A stretch of 64,000 bases of DNA from Aotearoamyces nothofagi (lineage: Eukaryota > Ascomycota > Leotiomycetes > Leotiales > Tympanidaceae). The position numbers were made by a program, and so were the translations under genes. The stretch covers positions 407,542-471,541 of the forward strand of contig JADDTR010000022.1 of assembly GCA_015345905.1 (NCBI GenBank), given 5' to 3'. This document shows positions 43,283 through 54,626 of the stretch, piece after piece; within the stretch, counting starts at the first letter, position 1, and each line of letters opens with the position of its first letter. The notes under the pieces were generated by a model. That model did no database searches, had not been told where the DNA came from, and saw only the letters and a program-made list of their open reading frames with translations.

Positions 43283-43842
43283 ATCTAAAGTCATTTAGAT
43301 CTACATAGTTGTTTATGTTCATCTTATACTGTTTGGACTCTGTCAAAATAAACGTTGGCTATAAATGATTTTATGCAAACGATGGAGACAAAAAGAACTA
43401 CAAACAAAATAGATATAACCAGAAAAATCCCTATATGTAAATTTCTGAGTATTTGTTTGAGTTATGATATATCGCTGGTAGTGGTAGCAAGAATGTCAAA
43501 GCAAACTTCTAGGAGCTCATAGAGTATAAATTGAATGACGGATATCAGGCTGATGGACTCAGAATGGTATTTAAGGCGTAAGAGCTGAAGGTGCTGCTGC
43601 TGCGATGTAACCGTCGGCTTTACCTGGTAAACCTCGCCCTTCACTGATTGGCCCGGCGTCCAGCATTTATAGGCCTCTGAGGGCCTTTAGCCTCGCGCCC
43701 AATACAGGCTCGCCTAATTGATATCCGCTTAATTTCCTGGGCAAAAAATGGAAATAGAGTTGGAACTGCAGCGAAACACAGCGCAACACAACATTAAGCA
43801 AAAAGAAGATTAAGCGGATGGTAAAGTTCTAAGATCATGCTC

Positions 43843-43857
43843 AAAAAAAGCAAAAAA
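43843..43857 (-). terminator. Pol III terminator of the tRNA-Arg locus
   Basis: On the minus strand two T runs (T6 and T7) begin 14 nt after the tRNA 3' end. Such T runs end RNA polymerase III transcription, which supports the tRNA orientation and 3' end. Confidence 0.75.
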
Positions 43858-43870
43858 TTACGCACGATTG

Positions 43871-43998
43871 CGACCCTCAAGGGACTCGAACTAGGCCGAA
43901 TTAGTACAAGGGACGGCGAATTATTTTCCGGTCTGTAATAACGTACCCCTCAACCTCGGTCTTAGGAGGACCACGCGCTACCATTGCGCCAAAGGGCC
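43871..43998 (-). tRNA. tRNA-Arg (anticodon CCU), T-arm split by intron-like insert
   Basis: The two parts 43947-43998 (52 nt) and 43871-43890 (20 nt) form a complete 72-nt tRNA when joined. The acceptor stem is GGCCCTT with GAGGGTC (G1-C72, two G-U pairs). The D arm is GCGC-AATGGTA-GCGC. The anticodon arm is TGGTC-CTCCTAA-GACCG, giving anticodon CCU. The variable loop is AGGTT. The T arm is GAGGG-TTCGAGT-CCCTT with five pairs. A-box and B-box cores are present. The anticodon loop itself is not split, so this is not an ordinary 37/38 tRNA intron. Without removal of the insert the T stem cannot form. It may be a functional gene, a recently interrupted copy or a pseudogene. Confidence 0.8.
43891..43946 (-). 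other. 56-nt spliceosomal-type intron inside the tRNA T stem
   Basis: Read on the minus strand, the insert starts GTACGT, has TACTAAT with its branch A about 11 nt before the end, and ends CCTAG. These are the signals and the size of the protein-gene introns in this window. Its exact removal rebuilds the T stem of the tRNA. A 7-nt repeat GTCCCTT occurs both in the insert and in the tRNA just after it. A spliceosomal intron in a Pol III product would be exceptional, so activity is unproven. Confidence 0.65.
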
Positions 43999-45783
43999 AA
44001 GTAATACAATCTAAGATTAAAATGCTTATCTTGCCTTATACGAATTACAAGAATAAGCGAGGGTTTTACGCTTCACGACTGGATGGAAAGCTCTCTAACA
44101 TATACGATCAAAAGGCTCTTACTTATTATTAACACGCAGCTTTTATTTATTTATGGGGAATTATATTTTTTCAGAGTGTCATATGAACTTTGTCTACGAT
44201 CTTCTGTATAATATATCTTCAGTAGCGTACGCTAATTACAGCGAGTTTAGGAAAGATCATGTTGAAATGGGAATCATAAATTGGGCGATAGTGAAGCACC
44301 GGACATAGATGTAGAGGCATCAACTAGTATTTTATTCTAAGCGCGGGGAAAGACTACCGGGCCCACCCAAAAGCTATTTTCTTGCTATATCATGTCTTTG
44401 GAACGCCGAAAGTTAACCTAAATCCTCTGTCACCGCTCATCCTGGGGAATTTACGTCCGAGACACCGCGTCCTGTCCATGACCCTCCTCGACGACATAAC
44501 ATATGGTAAAGCGCAACGTTGCTACACACACGTAGATGCAATACAATGGCGACCCATGCGCCGTTATAGATAATAGTGGTCAGGCTGCTGTGGAGCTTGA
44601 TAGGAGTCTTTGCGGTTCTGATCACATGGAGTAGATCTCGGGTCTGCAAAGATACTCAGAACTGCTCATTGGCGGCCCTGTGGGGGAATCCCCGCACGAG
44701 TCAGTTGACGAATTCGTCTGAACCTTCAACTCAGCCAACCACAGCTTTGCAAGGGAAAGGTCGTGACAGACTCTCCAAATGCCCGGCCATTCTTTGTATA
44801 ATATCCAGAGTGATCGAGTTCTTCTCGGCACCGATTTACGCAGTATAGGCCTTACATGGACCGTGGACCGCCGTGAATTTCTGGCTGACGAAGGCATCAC
44901 CTGCGATTGGTGTCTGGCGGGATTGGACAGTTGCGATAATCTCCGTCCTCATGGAGGCCAGCTCCATTTCGTTTAAAGCCGACGAACCATATATACCCGG
45001 CCATACACGATCAGAAGGTGTCAAACCTTATCCTGAGGGTCCTTGGGACCGAGCATCTGAGACTGAAATCCGAGACCGAGAGTCTATGATCGGGCATGCA
45101 TGGCAGTGGGCCTGTACAGCGCCCCTAATCACGAGACCACCCCAGAGTGGCCTTCATTTGATATATTCAGCCGAAAAGGCGACCCTTCATACCATTCACT
45201 GGATATCACGAGAAGAATGATCGTGGTTAGAACTCCCCACCATCTTCCATTGACTACTCAAAGACTGTGTTAGAACATAGTAGAGGCATGTATATCCGGG
45301 ATTCAGCGACCAAAATGGCCCTTACGCCTATATTCTGTCCATATCTGTAATCCCGCTTGCACGGTTCACTGCCGTCTGATTTCCGCAGACTTAGTAATTT
45401 ACCCAATACTACGTTGCCGTTGGCTGTCTCAATATCAGAAATCCAGCAAGCTAGGCTGAGGTGAGCTAATTTTACCGGCATGTCATCCTTAGTTTCCTTT
45501 TGCGGGACAATTCCAGTCGAGTTATCCCATACTTATTCTACGGGCCACTTGATCTTTTGGATAGCAGGATGCAGCATGCTAGCTGGGTCTGGTGCAACTG
45601 TCTAGAGCTCATGATACAATATTAAAATGATATAAAGAGGGATGCAAATCACTTTGGTAAAGAATGTAGGTCTTGCTCGATCAGCACAACACTCCTTTGA
45701 TCCCTTTAAACGCATATATATCTTTATTCGGTCATATCGTGAATACTACTATCATGCTATCTCGTTATATCTCCATCATCAAT
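43999..45783. other. Intergenic, tRNA upstream to GH16 promoter
   Basis: About 1.8 kb without a supportable gene. Short frames around 44620-45220 on both strands lack ATG starts, splice logic or family signatures. A near-palindrome TGTGGGG-GAAT-CCCCGCA at 44680-44697 has two facing CreA-like cores (SYGGRG). Confidence 0.4.
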
Positions 45784-46837
45784 ATGCTGTCATCAAGCTC
45801 TGTACTACCCCTAGGACTTCTGACTATCCTTGGAACTGCAAATGCTCAGAACCTTCAGCAACATATAGCGAACAACGTTGACGCTACTTCGGCATACGCA
45901 CTCGTGGATAGCTACGACTCCAGCAATTTCTTCAGCAGCTTCAACTTTTTCACCGGAGCCGATCCTACCAACGGGTATGTGAACTACCTGTCAGGTACCG
46001 CTGCTGGAAATGCTGGGTTGACAAACACCAATAACGGCAAGATATATCTCGGCGTCGATTACACAACCGCAAACCCCAGCGCTGGACGTGCCTCCGTCCG
46101 GCTTTCCAGCAACAAGGCCTACACGCATGGCCTCTTCATTGCCGACATAGCACACATGCCAGGTAGCATCTGCGGCGTCTGGCCTGCATTCTGGCTATTT
46201 GGACCCAACTGGCCCGCCTCTGGAGAAATCGACATCGTGAGCCCTTTCTTCTCATTTCCACATTCCTTCAACATCCTGACCACATTTTCTCTAGATTGAA
46301 GGCGTGAATACTCAGTCCACCGACTCCATAACCCTCCACACTGCAGCCGGCTGTAGCATCAACAACGCCGGATCGCAAAGCGGCACTACCACTGTCAATA
46401 CGAATTGCAACGCAGGCAATGCTGGCACCGGCTGCGGCGTCGTCACCACCACTGCAAACGCCTACGGCAGTACATTCAATGCCAACGGAGGCGGCGTCTA
46501 TGCTATGCAGTGGGAGTCGTCTGGAATCTATGTCTGGTTCTTCCCGCGCGGATCTATCCCCTCCGACATCTCGTCCGGCAGCCCAGTGACAGGTAACTGG
46601 GGGCTCCCGGTTGTTGCGTTCAACGGCGGCAGCTCATGCAATATCGATTCGTTCTTTGCCAACAACAACATTGTCTTCGACACGACATTCTGTGGCGACT
46701 GGGCCGGAAGTGTGTGGGGAAGTGGCTCGTGCTCCAGCCTGGCTTCCTCTTGCACTAGCTATGTTGCAGGGAATCCCGGAGCATTTAAACAGGCCTATTG
46801 GTCGATCAACTCGGTGAAGGTTTATCATCTGGCTTGA
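45784..46837 (+). CDS. Secreted GH16 endo-beta-1,3(4)-glucanase-like protein
   Basis: Two exons (45784-46236, 46295-46837) give 331 aa. The N-terminus (MLSSSSVLPLGLLTILGTAN) is a signal peptide, cleaved near ANA-QN. An in-frame ATG 30 nt upstream (45754) is an alternative start. The mature protein is a GH16 jelly roll. The catalytic E-x-D-x-x-E motif is GEIDI|IEGVN, split exactly by the intron between the first and second catalytic glutamates (about residues 148 and 153). Other family marks are ICGVWPAFWLFGPNWP and AFNGGSSCNIDSFFANN. The best known relatives are laminarinase-type fungal enzymes (Lam16A). It probably hydrolyses or remodels beta-glucans in plant or fungal walls. Several Cys (CSINNAG, CNAG, CGVV, CGDW, CSSLASSC) suggest disulfides. 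It is convergent with HIS2. Confidence 0.93.
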
Positions 46838-47462
46838 GGGAAGAGAGACGAGTAGAGCGGAGATGGCCATGTCCTCGAATATGAAGTATAGATATAATGA
46901 TAGCCTCTACTACAGTGGAGATCTTCAAGCATTTTTTAGTTTAGGGTACGATATAGTTAGGATTGTAGCAGAGCATTTTCTCTAGATGGACTATTCATCT
47001 GCTATATTATATCTGTGACATCTCTATTATACATGTATGCCAACATCCACCACGTGACACCGCACCGTAGGCCTAGCCCAATATATCTTGCCTCGCCAGA
47101 AGAGTTCTTGGAATCCCCAGCTTCCAGCTTGAAATCAGAGGTTAGTTATAGTTATATATATTGGAAGAATAGAACGCCCCAGGCCCACAATCTACACCCC
47201 TTGCACTTGTGCTTAGGTACAACACAAGGCATATATGCCGTCTTATTCCTCTACATTATATACTGTACCGGCTTCTTCCTCTCCCTAGCGGGCCTTTGCG
47301 CTTACTCAGATCGCAGCCGAGACTTGCGCAGGTACTCGGATCTACACAGGGTCACAACATACCGAGTATGAAGTTTCGACATTTGACTAAGTATTCTATG
47401 ATTTCTGGGATGGATTGTAGCGGCCGAAAAAAGATCCTTTCAAGTACATTAGACTATATACA
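46838..47462. other. Convergent 3' intergenic region
   Basis: About 625 bp between the GH16 gene and HIS2, AT-rich, with no further gene supported. Confidence 0.4.
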
Positions 47463-48479
47463 TCACACTACCGGTTGCTCAACGACTATCAATCGGGATG
47501 ATGTCTCATCATCTGGAGCCGCAATTGCCGCCTCTAAGTAACATATGACAGGCACTCCAATGTCTTTCAAATATAGCAATGAACGCTCGAGGTTGAGTCC
47601 CACTTGATCAATGCCGTGACTATCATCTGACAGCGTAAATCTCCCACCCATCTCCAAGAATGCCTATACAACATTAGCCCGATGCTGAGAACGACAGCTC
47701 CAATACATACCTCACAGATACTTCGTCCTGGATACGGCTCCTTCAGTCCCTTCCTCAGCGCGCTAGAATTAACCTCCAACAAACCGCCTTGCTCAGTGAT
47801 GAGTTTGAGATTCCTCGTGACCCGGTCCCACACTCCATCTAGAGTCTTCAGATCCAGGTTCGGGTCATCGCTGAGGAGCCGGATGAGGTCAAAATGGCCG
47901 ACAACCGGCGGTTTGAGGGCCTTCAACAGCTCATACTGCGAATCAAAGTAATCCTCAAACAACCTCTCGTCAGTCCCACCAGCGACATCCCGCGCCGCCT
48001 GGTAGGTAGCCTTGTCGTAATCGATTGGGATTTCATGGACATGATGCACCGAGCCTACGAAGAACTGCACGTCCGGGTTGCCCAGGAGCTCCCTGATGAG
48101 CCCCGCATACGCAGGCCGGATCCACTCGCCCTCGAAGCCAACCAAGATCATAATCTGCTCCTTGTATTTCTCGCGCAGCCGCACCGCCTCCTTCACATAG
48201 AGCTCATGTCGTGGTCCCAACGACGCTATCGTGTCACCGGCCTCGACCTATCCGCTGCGCTGTCAGCAGGGCGGGCGCTGGGGAGCGGGCGGCGCAGCGT
48301 CACGTACAGCTACGTACCTCTTCCGGATAAAGATCCCTATCCGAGATCCGCGGCATGTGCTCTGTCAGCGCGAAGAGCCGCAGGTTGAGCGAGATGGCGC
48401 GCTGGATCACCTCTTCGAGCTGGTTTTTCGCGTGCCCTGGGCAGAACTGCCCAGAGTGGCTGTGCATTGAGAACAACAT
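47463..48479 (-). CDS. HIS2: Histidinol-phosphatase (PHP family)
   Basis: The enzyme removes phosphate from L-histidinol phosphate, the penultimate step of histidine synthesis. Three exons (48318-48479, 47711-48247, 47463-47663) give 299 aa. Metal ligands of the PHP fold are visible: MHSHSGQFCPGHA at the N-terminus, LRLFALTEHMPR, LVGFEGEWIRP, FFVGSVHHVHEIPIDYD, VVGHFDLIRLLSDD, LLEVNSSALRKG and FTLSDDSHGIDQVG. The intron borders fall between EE|VEAGD and CE|AFLEMGG and are in phase 0. The start is the first ATG, four codons before the first metal His. The length fits fungal His2. It lies at the edge of the long gene-poor region. Confidence 0.93.
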
Positions 48480-50529
48480 TGTGAGCGGACGTTTAGGGAT
48501 GCAGCTTGTTGGGGGGGGATTGTCGTTGTTAGTCAGTAGATTTAGTTTGAGATTGGAGCGATTGATTAGATTACGACGATATCGGATTAGTCACGCGCCT
48601 CTTCCCTCGTCTCCCCTTTCGGGCCTCATCACTTTCATGCACTTCCTTTCTTTATAGGGTTTCTAATAATGCCCTTAAAAACCCGTGAATGCTATGACCT
48701 TATGAAGTATCGTTGAAATTGGAGAGTCGGAGAGAAAAACAATTTAACCTAAATGTAAATAGAATGATTAATGACCACTATCTGACTATTTATACTTCAT
48801 CCTAAAATCAAATTTCTTCCATATCCTGAATTCTCAAATGATGAGTGCTTCATCGGTTTATTTTGACTGGTAAATTACTGACCCGAGAAGATTTACTTCA
48901 CGTTCGTTTGCGCCTTATACACATATATACTCTCCCTACCAACAAAGCTCCACGAGATCTTCGACATTATATGAAACCATTAGAATGCCTCTCTGTAGAT
49001 ATACCTAGCATTGCACCTTGCCCGATATATACCTTTTTGGCTGTATCATTATAATGCTATCCACTAGTTATATGCTTCAACTCTCTACACGACGATCCTC
49101 ACTGTCACGAAACAAAAGAGCCTAGCGGAATAGTGGTTGTAGGGGTAATAAGTTACATGTATACATTTCTATGCTTCCGAGTATATATCTCCGTATTGCC
49201 AAAGTACTGGTGGAATCACGGTGCAGCACCTATACTGCCTCCACCTCTGCGTAAATAGGAAGGATTCTCTATTAGGGACACTTCATGAATCAGTATTTGT
49301 ATATACTTTACCGCCTGCTATCTAGAGCTTTGCCAGCGAATCCTCAACGTAAAGTGCCTTAGTGAACCTATCTCGGTGCTACCAAGCAGCAGGACCTTTA
49401 CAAGACCAATCAAAACAACATGAATTACAGCAAGCTTACTAGGGACAATCCTCTGAAAGAGAGACGGAAGAATAGAGTAAGACTTACCATATGATAATGG
49501 TGTCTAAATTGAATACCAAACGGCCTTACATCTGATGCCAATACACAATGAGGAGACCACGCAGGTCCCGCCGCGTTCCTTGGTTACGAGATACCACCTT
49601 TGAATCTAGAATGAACAGGAATGTACACTATCGAATAGCATGACTGCCAGCAAAACAAAGTTGCATTAGCCACCTCGTCACACATCAGATGGAGCCTTAG
49701 CAGACCTGGGAAGATTCAGGACTCCTCTTCTTTCTTCTTCTTCTTAGGAGATTAGATCACAAGCGCCTTACCTCGCAACATGCCAACATCGCAGGAGCAA
49801 ACGGCTACCATGCACTAACATGGATGCAATGTATGCACTATCGGTATGCACGCCAGAGAAGCAGCCTTTCTGGAAGTCACGGGAGTGGACATTAGACTGG
49901 ACTTTTACGGAGATGGCTTTTTCTTTTCTTATTTTTTCCCCCTGGGGGTCTTCGCGTTGTCGGATAGCCCGAAACATCTCCTAGCCGCGATCCTCCATAC
50001 AGTGCCACCGGTGATCTGAGACTTATGACGGGCCTCGAGGCCTGTGGCCCGTATGTGTAACAAACACATCAAGGGCGAGAAGTGATAGTTCACTCGGTGC
50101 GGCGCTGCCGAGTTGAGCGGAGAGGACTAGAGTAAAGCTGAGATATGTGGGCTCACAACGGCATTCCCAGATGTAAGGAACTCGGCGGCAGCGTGCATCG
50201 CCCGAGAGTTGCAGACCATGGTACTGGAGCCGTGGAGAGCCGAAACAAACGACGTGGCTCCCAGCTCCCAGCCCCTAAGCAAGGTAGGTATGTAGATAGC
50301 TCGTAGCTTGCCGGAGGCAGCCGCCCATTCCTCACCCTCACCCTCTAGACGCGCATGGAGTAAGAAATGGAGCAGAAAATGATGTGTCAAACTGTTGTTG
50401 ATGACTCCCGTCGCGAGAGGGAGGGATAGAGAGAAGAGAGAGAGAGAACAGGCGAGGCAGCCTCACAAGTAGCTACCTTAGGTGCCTTACCGCGCCTTGT
50501 CTACACCAGCCAGGGAGCTACATGCGTAC

Positions 50530-50554
50530 CGTACCTTCCTTACCTTCCTTACCT
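50530..50554. repeat. CTTACCTTC short tandem repeat
   Basis: Three near-copies of the unit TACCTTCCT occur in tandem within the gene-free region. Confidence 0.7.
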
Positions 50555-50596
50555 AGCTGAGAAGTCGATAGCGATATCGATATCAGTACCGATGTC

Positions 50597-50626
50597 AATC
50601 AATATCAATATCAATATCAATATCAG
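50597..50626. repeat. AATATC microsatellite
   Basis: The unit AATATC is repeated four to five times, preceded by GATATCGATATC-type short palindromes. Confidence 0.85.
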
Positions 50627-50767
50627 TATAGGGCCAACAACGATAGTGCGCGCCGCGCCTATATCGCTTAGAAAGGAGATGATGGACACTGCATCAGGCC
50701 ATTCTGATTGTATGTAAGGGAGCTGTGTATATGTACTGTAAGAGGCTGAAATCCCAGGGAACCTCGA

Positions 50768-50818
50768 ACGGACGGCGGCGGGCGGCGGTAGGCGGGCGGC
50801 GGGCGAATGGGCGGCGGC
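50768..50818. repeat. GGCGGGC-rich low-complexity tract
   Basis: A 50-bp tract consists almost only of GGC and GGGC units with occasional A or T. Confidence 0.8.
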
Positions 50819-51240
50819 GTCACAGCGTAGGCTTGCGCGCCTTTCGGTTAGGTGCCGCCATTGCAGCCATACAGTAAAAACCTCGGAACATCATCAGCCG
50901 TGTGCCGTAGGGAAGCTGTGTGCGTGTATTGTACAGTGTCACGAGCGTAACGAGCGTAGAGTACATCGCACTTGTGTAAAAGAAGCCGGGCGATCGAGGT
51001 AGGCCCCGAGGGCAGGAGATGTATCCTCTCGATAAGGGTGCTCTATACAACTGCTGAGCCTTGGTCGAGATGATCAGCAACGCCTTATTGACAGACCGAC
51101 CTTATGCGCGGTTTTGATAGTGGTGGTGGTAGTGGCAAGTAAGTAGTGTTCTTAGTGAGTGGTAGTACAGTACATGCCTACCTTACCTACCTATACAGTA
51201 CTGTCCAGTGTACAAGGTACCCTACACACCTCCCTGAGGG

Positions 51241-51266
51241 ACCTAACTTAGGCACCTAAGTTAGGT
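51241..51266. repeat. Perfect inverted repeat (10-bp arms, 6-nt loop)
   Basis: ACCTAACTTA (51241-51250) and its exact reverse complement TAAGTTAGGT (51257-51266) flank GGCACC. It belongs to the group of TAC/TTAGG palindromes scattered through this region. Confidence 0.85.
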
Positions 51267-51783
51267 ACCTGACGGTACGGCAGACAGCCTGCCGTAGCGC
51301 CCGACAGCAGTCATCCAGCATACCAGACTTGCAAGCCGGCAGCCAGCCACACCAGCCTCAGAGCCCTTCTTGTGGGTTGGGCTCAACCTGATCGCCTGCG
51401 CAACTGCCCTCCTGAGACCAAACTCGGCCTTTGGGTGGCCTTGCTCCTGTGTCATCCATGGCACTCTTATCTTGGCTCGTCCCATCGCTGCCGTGCGGAG
51501 GTGCCACGAGAGATCTGGCATTCCAGATGGACCGACATGGCCACAACGTCCGCGCCGGAGACAGCGGAGCAGGATGCCCTGAGTACGGAATCGCCACGGC
51601 GGGCCACCGCCCATCGTGCCCCGTCCAAGGCGACAGAAAGCCTCGATGTTATATGGCAGGCATCAGCAGTAACAGCAGGAACGGGACGCCCTTTCTACTG
51701 TATGCTTTCCCATGCTTTTCCCGGTTGCCCATGCGCCCTCTCGAGATTGGCTCTGCCGTTCTGGAAGTACCCCCAGGACTACT

Positions 51784-51861
51784 TCCAGCACCACGTCCAG
51801 CACCACGCCCAGCACCACGCCCAGCACCACGCCCAGCACCACGCCCAGCACCACTTCCAGC
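51784..51861. repeat. 12-bp minisatellite (CCAGCACCACGC unit)
   Basis: Six to seven copies of the 12-bp unit CCAGCACCACGC, with C/T changes in the first and last copies, form the clearest minisatellite here. All frames through it are open, which creates several artefactual open frames on both strands. Confidence 0.92.
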
Positions 51862-52477
51862 ATTGCGTCCGGCAGATGGACCGAAATTGATGTAGGCTCC
51901 CATGCTCGCAATCTTGTGTCTCAGACGGAAACGATTGGCAGATCGCCGACCAGGTTAACTCGATTGAATGTTTCACGTGAGGAGGAAACGGTGGCCCGAG
52001 CGTTTGATTGGCATTGCTGACCCCTCCCTCCCGCCTCAGCTTCCCAAGTTTCACAGGAGGACGAGGACCTGGACAGTAGCTACCGTAAGTCCCGCAGGTC
52101 CCATCAGTACCTGCACGGCAAGGACCTGTACCGTCCAGTCCTGTTGCATGCAGAATACCTGTCTGACTCGGCCTGCGAGTTATATGTACTTGTACCTTGG
52201 AGTTTGCCTTTTACATGTCGAGAGTCAACGTAGCGAAGGACCGAAAACTTGCGTCTCATTACAGTACTTACTGCTGGTCCTTAGCTGGCGTACACTGCCT
52301 GCGCGGCGCGGCGGGGGCGAGGAGGCGGATAGGTCGAAACGTGCACAGCCACCCTCGCCAGGTGTGCTTGGATGCCTCTGCTCCAACCTCACTGGCCCGA
52401 GTTGAAGCGAGGGTCAGCTCGAAGGGCATCGAGGGTCGAAAGACCTCGTATAATCGGATCGCCGGGCGTGCGCGGGA

Positions 52478-52575
52478 GCTGTGTGCTGTGTGCTGTGTGC
52501 TGTGTGCTGTGTATGTGCTATGTATGTGCTATGTATGTACGGTACTGTACTGTGTATGTGCTATGTGCGCTATGA
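52478..52575. repeat. GTGTGCT and ATGTATGTGCT tandem repeats
   Basis: About five copies of the 7-bp unit GTGCTGT are followed by imperfect copies of a related 11-bp unit ATGTATGTGCT, forming about 100 bp of tandem repeat. Confidence 0.88.
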
Positions 52576-54592
52576 ATAGCCCACATGACGCGGCATAGCG
52601 TCGAGCAGAGTGACCGTAGGGAAGGAGGTGTACGGAGGGAAGGCGGTGACCGTGGCTGGTGACCCAAGAGAGGCGACGTCGTGAACTCGGCATGGGGCAC
52701 CTTCTTCTCGAGGCGCCCCTCAAGCACAGCCAGGGATCCGATTAAGCTTAGGATCGTTGTAGCATATGGAACATCCTTAGCACCTTAGGTACTGTACCGC
52801 GTCCGCACCTCATAACCTGCCTAGCTACTGTACAAGTACCTTGCCTGGCAGCGAGGTGTCTGGTCTGGCTACTCGTTTACAGGCCCTCCCAGACCAGCCG
52901 CCAACGGCCAACGGCCTATTTACGTTGTGATATGTGCTTAGGTCTGTGGAATTCAGATGGAGAAGTTGGAGGTTAGAAGTTTGGATAGGTATGCTTGTCC
53001 CTCCGCCTCCGGAAGCTCTTGTCCGAGCATGGATACCGAGAGAGAGCGCGGGCGAGGGGCGTGTCATGTGGCTGAGCCATCTGCGGTGTCAGCAGTCTCA
53101 AATCTCGCATCTGGCATCTCCCCCATTCTCCCCCTCCCCTCTCCCCCCTCTCTTCGTTGTGTGTATGCGTGCGTCTATGTCGGTGCAGCTGCTCCAATGG
53201 CTCTGGTCCCAGCATCACAGCAAATGGGTACCGCTGGCATGCCACACAGCCATATCCAATGCCCTGGCATCTGCCCTGGCGCCTGCGCCGCTATGCAGTA
53301 GCACCAGCTGTCACGACACAACAGCAAAACCCAGCGGCGATCAGTGAAGCTTTCATCGTGCGCGGCGGGCTTGCAGAGCCGTATTGGCCCTGAGCGTAGG
53401 CCCGTTACACCGCTCGACGGGCTGCTCAAGCACCGAGGGCACTGCAGTCACTGGAGTCACGTCGAGCACCAATTGCAGCCCATTGCTGTTCTTATTGACA
53501 TAGTGGCATCTGGCAGCATGTCTGTGGCGTAGAATCGTCTCTTTTGGGCAGTGCTAGCTGAGCTTGCCTGTGCTGATCATCCGCCCTCAGGTCGAATCCA
53601 GCGCCTCCTGGACATCGTCGCCATTGCAAATGCGGTGCAGACTCCAGGCCTCCCCTCCGTACGGGAGAAGTACAATGCTCACTATATGCCGCCTCATAGC
53701 ACTGTGGCCACTGACCAGTGGCCACTGGCCAGTGACTATTAACTACCTAGTGACCCCCCCTCCCCTCCTCTCTCCCTCTTACCCGACAGTCCAATGCCAT
53801 GCCAAAGACGCCAGACGCATGATGCATTTTACCAAATCCACAATAAGCCCACAAAGCCCACAAAGCCCAATCTCATTTTGATTGGCTAACTGGCAGGCTG
53901 GACCGTACTGTGTTTGCCGTAGTAGTATGCGCAGGGTTAAATGCCTATGGGCGGGAGCGGTATGGATCATGGGGATGCGCGGAGCTTTTGAAGCCATAGG
54001 CCGCGCTGGCCGAAAAGGCCGTTCATGCAAGGCCATGGATATGGACAGGGGAATGCCTCTATTTTTGAAATTTCGTCTCGTTAACGACAGCGCATTGGAG
54101 TCTTCTGGGCAAGAAGACGAGCAAATGCCCAAATTGGTCGGTCGAGAAGCTCCGTAGGGACCGTGGCTTGGGATTCAGTAAGAGGTTGGCTGCCACTAGC
54201 TGTCCGTGGCACTCGCTCGAGGGCTGAAGCAGGATCCGCGCCCGCCCGTAACAAGCTACAGCACAAGAGCGAATCGATCTATCAACTCCTTTTCATGATG
54301 TGTAGAGCGATGTAGTACGAGGTGCTCCGTAAACATGGCCCCTCTGGCGGTGGAACAGGTCGTGCAAGCGTACCTGAATAATGCAATAAATAATACGCCC
54401 GAATTTGGATCATCTCGACAAGCACCTGAAGCAAGCAGATACGGCCGTGCCGTAGGCCCTCAAACACGCCGCTCCCATTGCTCACCATACTGGCTATGAT
54501 GCCATGCTCCATTGCCTGCAGAGGGCCCGTCCCATCGTCGCCGTTCCGAGCCGTAAGGTGGTGGCTAGTCGTAGCTCCCGGGCTGCCTTGGC

Positions 54593-54626
54593 AGTACCTA
54601 CCTTAGGTACCTTAGGTGCTGTACCT
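54593..54626. repeat. TACCTTAGG palindromic repeat
   Basis: CTACCTTAGGTACCTTAGG is a direct repeat of CCTTAGGTA units that is itself palindromic around GGTACC. Similar sequences occur at 50473-50489 and 52781-52796. Confidence 0.75.

Larger units (their letters stand above)
43015..43870. other. Intergenic, GNAT promoter to tRNA 3' flank
   Basis: About 850 bp of AT-rich DNA containing the 32-bp tandem duplication listed below and, at its right end, the Pol III terminator of the tRNA locus. No coding gene was seen. Confidence 0.4.

Noticed and set aside
43871-43998. Ordinary tRNA with a 37/38 intron
   Set aside because: The anticodon stem-loop CTCCTAA is uninterrupted and the T stem only pairs after removing the insert from the T arm, so a normal SEN-type intron does not fit.
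51372-51911. Several frames with Pro-Ala-Pro-Arg or Gly-Ala-Gly-Arg repeats
   Set aside because: They are the translation of a 12-bp minisatellite in different frames.
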